Origin: Pseudogemmobacter sp044142105
GTDB taxonomy: Bacteria; Pseudomonadota; Alphaproteobacteria; Rhodobacterales; Rhodobacteraceae
Assembly: GCF_044142105.1 (NCBI RefSeq)
Contig: NZ_JBGTYM010000008.1
Span: 1-64,000, forward strand
Direction: 5' to 3'
Length of the DNA stretch: 64,000 nt
Part shown: positions 49,761 through 56,844 of the stretch, piece after piece
Position numbering within the stretch: position 1 is the stretch's first letter
How the letters are laid out: each line of letters begins with the position of its first letter
Made by a program: the position numbers and the translations under genes
The notes under the pieces: generated by a model
Database searches by the model: none
Told to the model about the DNA's origin: nothing
Seen by the model: only the letters and a program-made list of their open reading frames with translations

Positions 49761-50215
49761 ATCGGCAGCCCCCCGGCGTCCTTGATGGTCGAGACCAGCA
49801 TCAAGGCCTCGACCTCGGCGATATGCGGCAAGGCCAGGATGCGGGCGCGGTACAGCTCGGTCCAATGGCCCATGTCGCGGGCGATGACGTTCAGCCGGGC
49901 ATCGACACGGCCAAGGAAGGTCTCGATTCCGATCACTTCCGGTACGTCGCGCGCGGCGGCGATGAATTCGTCCAGCGCGCGCGGGTTCGACTTTTCCAGC
50001 GTGAAGCGCAACGAGACCTCGACCTCATAGCCCATCCGCCGCCAGTCGATCACCGCCGCTTCGGCCAGGATCACGCCGCCCGCCCGCAACTTCTCGATCC
50101 GCCGCCACAGGGTGGCCGGCGTTACCCCGGCGCGTTCAGCCAGATCGGCGCGCGGCAGGGATGGTTCCGCCAGCAAATGGCGCAGGATGCGGCGGTCGGC
50201 TTCATCAAGCTGCAT
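49757..50215 (-). CDS. Lrp/AsnC-family regulator B
   Basis: The product is 152 residues from ATG 50,215; a TTG seven codons earlier is possible. HTH at about 3-58 (DEADRRILRHLLAEPSLPRA, GVTPATLWRRIEKL), RAM domain after it (ETFLGRVDARLNVIARD). It is divergent from ilvC across 128 bases, suggesting leucine/valine-type control of ilvC and of its own operon. Confidence 0.92.
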   Translation of the reverse strand: MQLDEADRRILRHLLAEPSLPRADLAERAGVTPATLWRRIEKLRAGGVILAEAAVIDWRRMGYEVEVSLRFTLEKSNPRALDEFIAAARDVPEVIGIETFLGRVDARLNVIARDMGHWTELYRARILALPHIAEVEALMLVSTIKDAGGLPI

Positions 50216-50343
50216 GAATAATCCATCACAAGACAAATTCTTGCATGATCATTCGCAGAATACGCGAAAATCGTCAAATATTGCACGATCCGCGCGAAGG
50301 AAAATCCTATCCTGCCGGCAGATGAAGCAAGAGGAGACGCAAG

Positions 50344-51366
50344 ATGCGCGTTTACTATGACCGCGACTGCGATGTGAACCTGATCAAGGACAAGAAAGTC
50401 GCCATTCTGGGCTACGGCTCGCAAGGCCATGCCCATGCGCTGAACCTGCGCGACTCGGGTGCCAAGAACCTTGTCGTGGCGCTGCGCGAAGGCTCGCCCT
50501 CGGCCAAGAAAGCCGAAGCCGAAGGCCTCAAGGTCATGGGCATCGCCGAAGCCGCCGCCTGGTGCGACCTGATCATGTTCACCATGCCCGACGAGCTTCA
50601 GGCCGCGACCTACAAGAAATACGTCCATGACAATCTGCGCGAAGGCGCGGCGATCGCCTTCGCCCATGGCCTGAACGTGCATTTCGGCCTGATCGAGCCG
50701 AAGCCCGGCGTCGATGTCATCATGATGGCGCCCAAGGGCCCCGGCCACACCGTGCGCGGCGAATACACCAAGGGCGGCGGCGTGCCCTGCCTGGTTGCGG
50801 TCCATCAGGATGCCTCGGGCAAGGCCATGGATATCGGCCTCAGCTATTGCTCGGCCATCGGCGGCGGCCGTTCGGGCATCATCGAGACCAACTTCCGCCA
50901 GGAATGCGAGACCGACCTCTTCGGCGAGCAGGCCGTGCTCTGCGGCGGCCTGGTCGAACTGATCCGCATGGGCTTTGAAACCCTGGTCGAAGCTGGCTAC
51001 GAGCCGGAAATGGCCTATTTCGAATGCCTGCACGAGGTGAAGCTGATCGTGGACCTGATCTACGAAGGCGGCATCGCCAACATGAACTACTCGATCTCGA
51101 ACACCGCCGAATATGGCGAATATGTCTCGGGCCCGCGCATCCTGCCCTATGACGAGACCAAGGCCCGGATGAAGGAAGTCCTCCGCGACATCCAGACCGG
51201 CAAGTTCGTGCGCGACTTCATGCAGGAAAACGCCGTCGGCCAGCCCTTCTTCAAGGCGACCCGCCGCATCAATGACGAACACCAGATTGAAAAGGTCGGT
51301 GAAAAGCTGCGCGCCATGATGCCCTGGATCTCCAAGGGCAAGATGGTCGACCGCGCGCGGAACTGA
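50344..51366 (+). CDS. ilvC: Ketol-acid reductoisomerase
   Basis: The product is 340 residues. The NADPH motif is KVAILGYGSQGHAHALNLR (19-37); the knotted C-terminal domain carries the metal ligands in IETNFRQECETDLFGEQAVL and YFECLHEVKLIVDLIYEGG. It makes 2,3-dihydroxy acids from acetolactate or acetohydroxybutyrate in valine/isoleucine synthesis. It has GAGGAG before the start and a strong terminator after the stop. The divergent Lrp pair is the obvious regulator candidate. Confidence 0.98.
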   Translation: MRVYYDRDCDVNLIKDKKVAILGYGSQGHAHALNLRDSGAKNLVVALREGSPSAKKAEAEGLKVMGIAEAAAWCDLIMFTMPDELQAATYKKYVHDNLREGAAIAFAHGLNVHFGLIEPKPGVDVIMMAPKGPGHTVRGEYTKGGGVPCLVAVHQDASGKAMDIGLSYCSAIGGGRSGIIETNFRQECETDLFGEQAVLCGGLVELIRMGFETLVEAGYEPEMAYFECLHEVKLIVDLIYEGGIANMNYSISNTAEYGEYVSGPRILPYDETKARMKEVLRDIQTGKFVRDFMQENAVGQPFFKATRRINDEHQIEKVGEKLRAMMPWISKGKMVDRARN

Positions 51367-51404
51367 TCACAACACACTGATTTTTTATAAAAATCTTAAA
51401 ACCG

Positions 51405-51434
51405 AAAGGCCGAAGTGTACAGCTTCGGCCTTTT
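51405..51434 (+). terminator. Terminator after ilvC
   Basis: An 11-base stem AAAGGCCGAAG / CTTCGGCCTTT with a seven-base loop and a TTTT run. It ends the ilvC transcript and lies between convergent genes. Confidence 0.9.
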
Positions 51435-51479
51435 CCATCATGTCTTTCCGATGTAAAGAAACTGTTCTCTGAAAAGTTT

Positions 51480-52298
51480 CTAGCGCCGCAGCGTCTGATC
51501 CAGGTCCGCGGCCACCCAGGCCGGCCAGGTCTTGGTATCGGCGGGCCAGACCCAGCCCTTGCCGTCGACCCGCCAATAGGCATAGGCGCCCTGCCCGGCC
51601 TGATCCAGCCACAGCACGGCGAAATCGCTCTCACAGGTGAATTTCAGGCAGGCCTCGCCGCGATAGCCGCCAGCGACCAGGTCGCCCGACCCCAGCCCCT
51701 CGATCCTTTCGGCGAACTCCCCCCAAGCCGCGCCCAGCCCGGCCTGAAGCATGGCATAGACCGGGGCCAGCTTCAGCGCCTCGACCGGATGCGCCCTGGC
51801 CAGACCCGTCATCGCCTCCCAGCCCTGCCCGGCGTCGGGGGTAAAGGCTTCGGGCAGAGCCTCGGCAAAGCCGCCCATGGGCGTCCAGGTCCAGACCTCA
51901 CCCGCAGCGCCGGGCAGCGCCTCGGAGGCAAAGACCAGCGCCGCCTCCTGCACCTGGCGTTCCATCCAGGCACAGCTGTCCAGCGGTCCGTCGAGCCGGG
52001 CCGGCCCGCCTTGCGGCAGGACCAGCACGAAAGGGGCCGCGTTGCAGGCATTGCCGCCCGATCCCGCAGTACCGGTCAGCACCGTTACCCCGGCCACCAT
52101 CACCGGCACCTCGTCCAGAAGGATCAGCCCATCTTCGTGCAGCGCGACCCCGTCGACCTCAAGCCGCTGCGTGGCATCATCGGTCGCGATCAGCGCGATC
52201 TCATGGCCTGCCACCTCGTGCCAGGCGCTCAGATCCTCGGCCGATGCCGCGCCCGCCAGCACCATCGTCCCGATCAGCCCGCCCGCAATGCCGCGCAT
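51480..52298 (-). CDS. Exported DUF1176-like hypothetical protein
   Basis: The product is 272 residues from ATG 52,298, with AAGGA upstream. Signal peptide MRGIAGGLIGTMVLAGAASA, then a periplasmic domain with several cysteines (GNACNAAPF, LDSCAWME, EACLKFTCES) and Trp-rich end (GKGWVWPADTKTWP). It may belong to DUF1176-type proteins, but this is uncertain. A CtrA-type box lies about 95 bases upstream. Confidence 0.68.
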   Translation of the reverse strand: MRGIAGGLIGTMVLAGAASAEDLSAWHEVAGHEIALIATDDATQRLEVDGVALHEDGLILLDEVPVMVAGVTVLTGTAGSGGNACNAAPFVLVLPQGGPARLDGPLDSCAWMERQVQEAALVFASEALPGAAGEVWTWTPMGGFAEALPEAFTPDAGQGWEAMTGLARAHPVEALKLAPVYAMLQAGLGAAWGEFAERIEGLGSGDLVAGGYRGEACLKFTCESDFAVLWLDQAGQGAYAYWRVDGKGWVWPADTKTWPAWVAADLDQTLRR

Positions 52299-52391
52299 AT
52301 CCGTTCCTTTCGCCGCCACAGACCGCATCCTGCGCCAGCGCGCGGCGCGCCGCCAGAGCGGAATACCTGCCCCGCCGCCTGCGCCAAAAAG

Positions 52392-52406
52392 TTAAGCGAT
52401 CCTTAA
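52392..52406 (-). promoter_or_regulatory. CtrA-type box (TTAA-N7-TTAAC)
   Basis: On the minus strand TTAAGGATCGCTTAAC matches the CtrA consensus including the final C. It lies about 95-110 bases before the exported 272-residue gene and after the glmM stop. Binding is inferred. Confidence 0.6.
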
Positions 52407-52482
52407 TCCACCAAGGGTAACACCTTGATTCTGCGTGCGGCGCGACCCCGTCCCACCGTGGGACATTCCCCGGCGCTCCCCG

Positions 52483-53826
52483 TCAGACGGCAGCCTCGAC
52501 CGCACCGACGATCTCGTCCACCACGGTCTCTAGCAGGTGGGGATCCTCGCATTCGGCCATGACCCGGATCAGGGGTTCCGTGCCCGACTTGCGGATCAGG
52601 ATGCGGCCCTTGCCCTCGATCCGGGCGGCATTGGCCTGGATCACTGCCTTGACGCTGTCCGTCTCGAGCGGGGCCTTGCCCTCGGCGAAGCGGACATTCT
52701 TGAGCATTTGCGGAACGGTCTCGAACTGGCGCACCAAGGCGCTGGCTTTGCGGCCCGTGCGCACCATCTCGGCCAGGAACTGAAGCGCGGCGATCAGCCC
52801 GTCCCCCGTCGTGGCATAATCGGTCATCACGATATGGCCCGACTGCTCGCCGCCCAGGTTCCAGCCGCCCTTGCGCATCGCCTCGACCACATAACGGTCG
52901 CCCACGGCAGTGCGTTCCAGCCGCAGCCCGCGCGCGGAGAGAAAGCGCTCCAGCCCGAGATTCGACATCACCGTCGCAACCAGCGTGCCGCCCTTGAGCC
53001 GCTCCTCCGCCGCCCAGCGAGCCGCGAAAAGCGCCATGATCTGATCGCCATCCGCGACCCGACCAGTCTCGTCCAGGATCATCACCCGGTCGGCATCGCC
53101 ATCCAGCGCGATCCCGACATGTGCGCCATGGGCCACCACCGCCTCGGCGGCAGTCGTGACATGGGTCGAGCCGCAGTTCTGGTTGATATTCGTGCCATTG
53201 GGCGCCACGCCCACCGGGATCACCTCGGCCCCCAGCTCCCACAACACTTCGGGCGCCGCCTTGTAGGCCGCGCCATTGGCGCAATCGACCACGACCTTCA
53301 GCCCATCCAGCCGCAGCCCGGCCGGGAAGCTGGTCTTGACGAATTCCTGATAGCGCCCGCGCCCGTCCTCGATCCGCCTGGCCCGGCCGATCTGGCCCGC
53401 TTCGGCCAGGTTCGGATCGGCCTCGAGCAGCGCCTCGATCTCGGCCTCGGCGGCATCCGAGAGCTTGAACCCGTCGGGGCCGAAGAACTTGATGCCATTG
53501 TCCTCATGCGGGTTGTGGCTGGCCGAGATCATCACCCCGACATCGGCCCGCATCGACCGCGTGAGAAAGCCCACCGCCGGCGTCGGCACGGGGCCGACCA
53601 GCAGCACATTCATCCCGGTCGAGGTCAGCCCCGCCGTAAGGGCGTTTTCCAGCATATAGCCGGAGAGGCGCGTGTCCTTGCCGATCACCACCCGATGCGC
53701 CCCACCACCGTCGCGGCGGAAGAACTGGCCCGCCGCCGCGCCCAGACGCAGCGCCACTTCGGCCGTCATCGGGTAGGCGTTCGCCCGCCCCCGCACCCCA
53801 TCGGTGCCGAACAGTTTGCGGCTCAT
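52483..53826 (-). CDS. glmM: Phosphoglucosamine mutase
   Basis: The product is 447 residues from ATG 53,826. KLFGTDGVRGRAN (4-16) is the substrate loop; the active serine is Ser103 in ISASHNPHEDN; the metal loop is IALDGDADRVMIL; the phosphate-binding loop is LIRKSGTEPLIRVM. It converts glucosamine-6-phosphate to glucosamine-1-phosphate for peptidoglycan and LPS synthesis. The start overlaps the folP stop. Confidence 0.97.
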   Translation of the reverse strand: MSRKLFGTDGVRGRANAYPMTAEVALRLGAAAGQFFRRDGGGAHRVVIGKDTRLSGYMLENALTAGLTSTGMNVLLVGPVPTPAVGFLTRSMRADVGVMISASHNPHEDNGIKFFGPDGFKLSDAAEAEIEALLEADPNLAEAGQIGRARRIEDGRGRYQEFVKTSFPAGLRLDGLKVVVDCANGAAYKAAPEVLWELGAEVIPVGVAPNGTNINQNCGSTHVTTAAEAVVAHGAHVGIALDGDADRVMILDETGRVADGDQIMALFAARWAAEERLKGGTLVATVMSNLGLERFLSARGLRLERTAVGDRYVVEAMRKGGWNLGGEQSGHIVMTDYATTGDGLIAALQFLAEMVRTGRKASALVRQFETVPQMLKNVRFAEGKAPLETDSVKAVIQANAARIEGKGRILIRKSGTEPLIRVMAECEDPHLLETVVDEIVGAVEAAV

Positions 53827-54827
53827 GCCATATCTCCATTCACCGCCTGCCACAGTCGCAGGGCGCCCTGCGTCTCGGCCGCATCATGCACCCGTATCAT
53901 CTGCACCCCCTGCCCCGCGCCCGCCAGCGCCACTGCAAGCGAACCGGGCATCCGCGCGGCGGGGTCCTCGACCCCCGAGATCGTGCCAATGAACCTCTTG
54001 CGGCTGGCCCCCAGCAGGATCGGGCAGCCCAGCCCATGGAACAGCGCGATCCCCCGGATCAGCGCAAGGTTATGCGCCACCGTCTTGCCAAAGCCGATGC
54101 CGGGATCAACTGCGATCCGCTGGCGCGGTATGCCCGCCGCCACCGCCGCCTCGACCCGTTCGGCCAGCCAGTCATAGACATCCAGCAGCACGTCCTCATA
54201 GCGCGGATCGGCCTGCATCACCTCGGGCGTGCCCTGATGATGCATCAGGATGACCGGCGCCTGGGCCTTGGCGGCAAGGGGCGCGAGTGCCGGATCATAG
54301 GTCAGCGCCGCCACGTCATTGACGATATCCGCCCCCGCCCGAAGCGCTGCATCCGCGACCGCCGCCTTGCGCGTATCGATCGAGATCGGCAGGTCCAGCC
54401 CGCCCGCGCGCAGCGCCCCGATCACCGGCGCAGTGCGGGCGACTTCTTCGGCTTCGTCGACCGGCGCAGCCCCGGGACGCGTGCTTTCGCCACCGATGTC
54501 GAGAATGTCGGAAAATGCCGCCAGCGCGCGGGCTTGGTCCAGCGCGGCCGCACTGTCGAGGAACCGGCCGCCATCCGAGAAACTGTCGGGCGTGACATTC
54601 AGGATGCCCATGATCCGGGGCCGGTCCATCGCCAGCCCGGCAAACGAGGCCCTTGGCGCAACAAGCGGTTCCAGCGCCGCCCCGGCCTCGGCCGCGGGCA
54701 CAACTTCGGGCGCGCGGCCGCGTTCCAGACGCTCGACAGCGTTGAACCACAAGAGTCCGCCCGCGAGCGTCAGCGCGTCTTTCGGGCGCGCCGCGCCAGC
54801 CTGCACAAGGGGTCGCCAATAGATCAT
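53823..54827 (-). CDS. folP: Dihydropteroate synthase
   Basis: The product is 334 residues from ATG 54,827. The family motifs IMGILNVTPDSFSDGG and DIGGESTRPGA are present, followed by SIDTRKAAVADAAL, IVNDVAAL, VILMHHQGTP and GIGFGKTVAHNL, and LLGASRKRFIGT. It condenses p-aminobenzoate with the pterin diphosphate in folate synthesis. The first 70 residues extend beyond the catalytic barrel, as is common in Rhodobacterales. Overlaps glmM; 56 bases after the folB-like gene. Confidence 0.96.
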   Translation of the reverse strand: MIYWRPLVQAGAARPKDALTLAGGLLWFNAVERLERGRAPEVVPAAEAGAALEPLVAPRASFAGLAMDRPRIMGILNVTPDSFSDGGRFLDSAAALDQARALAAFSDILDIGGESTRPGAAPVDEAEEVARTAPVIGALRAGGLDLPISIDTRKAAVADAALRAGADIVNDVAALTYDPALAPLAAKAQAPVILMHHQGTPEVMQADPRYEDVLLDVYDWLAERVEAAVAAGIPRQRIAVDPGIGFGKTVAHNLALIRGIALFHGLGCPILLGASRKRFIGTISGVEDPAARMPGSLAVALAGAGQGVQMIRVHDAAETQGALRLWQAVNGDMA

Positions 54828-54883
54828 GTATTGGGGATGCCGCAAGCCACCAGCCTTGGCAAGGGTTTCGCGACGCCCTCGGC

Positions 54884-55777
54884 CTAAGCGCGCTCGACCG
54901 CCACGCGGCTTCCTGCCGGAAGTGCAACATCGCCGTGAACGACCAAAGCGCTTGCGGCCAGCTCTTCTGCCAGCCACAGCGCAAGCGCCACCGGATCACT
55001 GGTCTTCGGCCCATCCACCGCGTCCAGCACCAGCTTCGATGGCGCCCAGACAACCGAGCGGCCCCGGCGCATGGCCCAGTCGATCTCGGTCCGGCTGGCC
55101 ACAACCACGCAACGCGGATCGCGCGCGGCAAGGCTCCAGGCATTTTGCTCGATCGCCAAAAGGTCGATGCGGCGCTGGGTCGGGCGATGTCCGGTCACCG
55201 GGCGCGGGAAATCGGGCAGTCCGACGCAGAAGATCACCGGCAGGCCGCGCGCCAGAAGCCGGTCGATCCGCGCCGCCAGATCGGGCGCAGCAATCGCGGC
55301 ATTGTCGAAAACGGCCACCAGCGGATGCACCGCCTCATCGCCCGCCCGCAGCGGCACTTCGGCCCGCGCGCGGACGATTTCCACCCCCAGCGCGTAGGGG
55401 CCGACATCCAGCTTCTCGATCCGCACGAAAGCCCGCATGGCCTGCGGGGCGGCAAGAATGCGTTCGGCCACGCGTTCGGCCAGCGTTTCAAGGAGGTTCA
55501 GCCGCTCTGCGCCCAGCTCATCAGCGATGGCCTCGGTGATCCGGTCATAGCTCAGGATGCGGTCGACATCGTCATCCAGCGGTTCCGGCGCGGGCCGCAC
55601 CTCGACAACGACGTTGAAACGCAGGCGCTGCTTGTGGCCGCGTTCCTTCTGGAACGCACCGATATCGGCTTCGACCACGTGGTCGCGCAGGCTGATGCGG
55701 TCGCGCGGGTTCGCGTCGGCCGAGGCCTCGGCCCGCTCTTCGGGATGGGCAAAGGCAAGGCTGATATCGCTGGTCAT
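54884..55777 (-). CDS. folB: Dihydroneopterin aldolase-domain protein with C-terminal extension
   Basis: The product is 297 residues from ATG 55,777. Residues about 22-140 are the FolB domain (RISLRDHVVEADIGAFQKER, ILSYDRITEAIADEL, LNLLETLAERVAERI, VRIEKLDVGPYAL). The rest (about 145-297) is a second domain that I cannot name; it has FDNAAIAAPDLAARIDRLL and ALALWLAEELAASAL. FolB alone is about 120 residues. The operon with folP and glmM supports a folate role. The extension may bind a partner or nucleotide. Confidence 0.88.
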   Translation of the reverse strand: MTSDISLAFAHPEERAEASADANPRDRISLRDHVVEADIGAFQKERGHKQRLRFNVVVEVRPAPEPLDDDVDRILSYDRITEAIADELGAERLNLLETLAERVAERILAAPQAMRAFVRIEKLDVGPYALGVEIVRARAEVPLRAGDEAVHPLVAVFDNAAIAAPDLAARIDRLLARGLPVIFCVGLPDFPRPVTGHRPTQRRIDLLAIEQNAWSLAARDPRCVVVASRTEIDWAMRRGRSVVWAPSKLVLDAVDGPKTSDPVALALWLAEELAASALVVHGDVALPAGSRVAVERA

Positions 55778-55898
55778 GGCCCCCTCCCGGGCAGGGTCTA
55801 TCACCCGCGTCCTTACAGGATGGGGATACAGGCGTCCTGCCTCAAGGCGGCGTGGTGCGCAAGGGGCGCGACATTGCCGCACCCGCGCGGGGCCAGCC

Positions 55899-56642
55899 TC
55901 AGCTGCCTTTGGTCGAGACCGTGATGGTCGCCGGCATCGCGCCGGGCTGGCGATAGAAAAGATGCGCGCCGATCTGCGCCGTCATCGCAAAGCGCTTGGA
56001 CCACGAAGGGCGGACGCCGGTGGTATGGAAATGGGTCGCGCCTTCCGTCAGCTTGCGCGGCGCGCCGTTCAGCATCACCCAGGCGATACGTTGCGCCAGC
56101 GCCCGCGCACCCGGCTCGCGCATCTGGTCGGAATAGCCGTCGCAGATATAGCTGAACTGACAGCCCTGCTTGACCACGCCGCAGACGGATTTGGGATAAA
56201 GCGGGCTGTCGACCCGGTTCAGGATCACTTCGGCCACGGCAAACTGGCCCTTCAGCGTCTCGCCGCGCGATTCAAAGTAGATAGCCTGGCTCAGACATTG
56301 CCACTGGGCATCGCCCTCGGGCGCGGGCAGCGACATCAGCCAGGCGGCCGAATACTGCACTTCGGGAACCATGCCCGGTTTGATCTTCTTCAGCGGCGCC
56401 TTGGGCACCAGCGTCGCATTGGCCGGGATGATCTTTTCGGGGCCGCTTGCAATGGCCCCCAGCTTGTCGGCCGTCATCCCGCCAAGGCGCGATTTCTCGG
56501 CCCCAAGCAGCAGGCCCATCTGGTCGGCGATCAGTGCCTTGGGATCGTTGGCGGTGCTTTTGGTGACTTCTGCACTTGCCGCATGAGTCAGGCCAAGGGC
56601 GATCGTCAGCCCCAGAGCCAGGCTTGTGTTCAGGCGCGTCAT
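55899..56642 (-). CDS. Cell-wall hydrolase, SleB type
   Basis: The product is 247 residues from ATG 56,642. Signal peptide (MTRLNTSLALGLTIALGLTHAASA); the SleB domain at about 115-235 shows CLSQAIYFESRGETLKGQFA (catalytic Glu), AEVILNRVDSPLYPKSVCGVV, CQFSYICDG and ATHFHTTGVRP. Such enzymes cut cortex or murein glycan strands in the periplasm. The upstream region carries a motif shared with the peptidoglycan-binding protein gene. Confidence 0.9.
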   Translation of the reverse strand: MTRLNTSLALGLTIALGLTHAASAEVTKSTANDPKALIADQMGLLLGAEKSRLGGMTADKLGAIASGPEKIIPANATLVPKAPLKKIKPGMVPEVQYSAAWLMSLPAPEGDAQWQCLSQAIYFESRGETLKGQFAVAEVILNRVDSPLYPKSVCGVVKQGCQFSYICDGYSDQMREPGARALAQRIAWVMLNGAPRKLTEGATHFHTTGVRPSWSKRFAMTAQIGAHLFYRQPGAMPATITVSTKGS

Positions 56643-56754
56643 TTTCCTAATCCGGTCCGTTACCCCCAGACACGACGGTTTCCCGCCGCGCAACAAGCGG
56701 TGGGGTTACGCCCGGTCAAAGGCCCCGGTCCAGTCGCGTGGCAAAATGGACACA

Positions 56755-56813
56755 GAAATTCCGCATTTCTCGGCGGAATTTCGCCGAAATCTTAACGTTT
56801 CTTATTAAGAAAC
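56755..56813 (-). promoter_or_regulatory. Shared upstream motif, copy 2, beside a 17-bp dyad
   Basis: On the minus strand GATTTCGGCG, about ten inserted bases, then GAGAAATGCGGAATTTCTGT resemble copy 1 upstream of the peptidoglycan-binding protein. Next to it is the dyad GTTTCTT-ATT-AAGAAAC (56,797-56,813). Both lie 110-170 bases before the SleB-type gene. Function unproven. Confidence 0.42.
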
Positions 56814-56844
56814 AGTTACAACCACATGATATTGTGGTTGAAAT

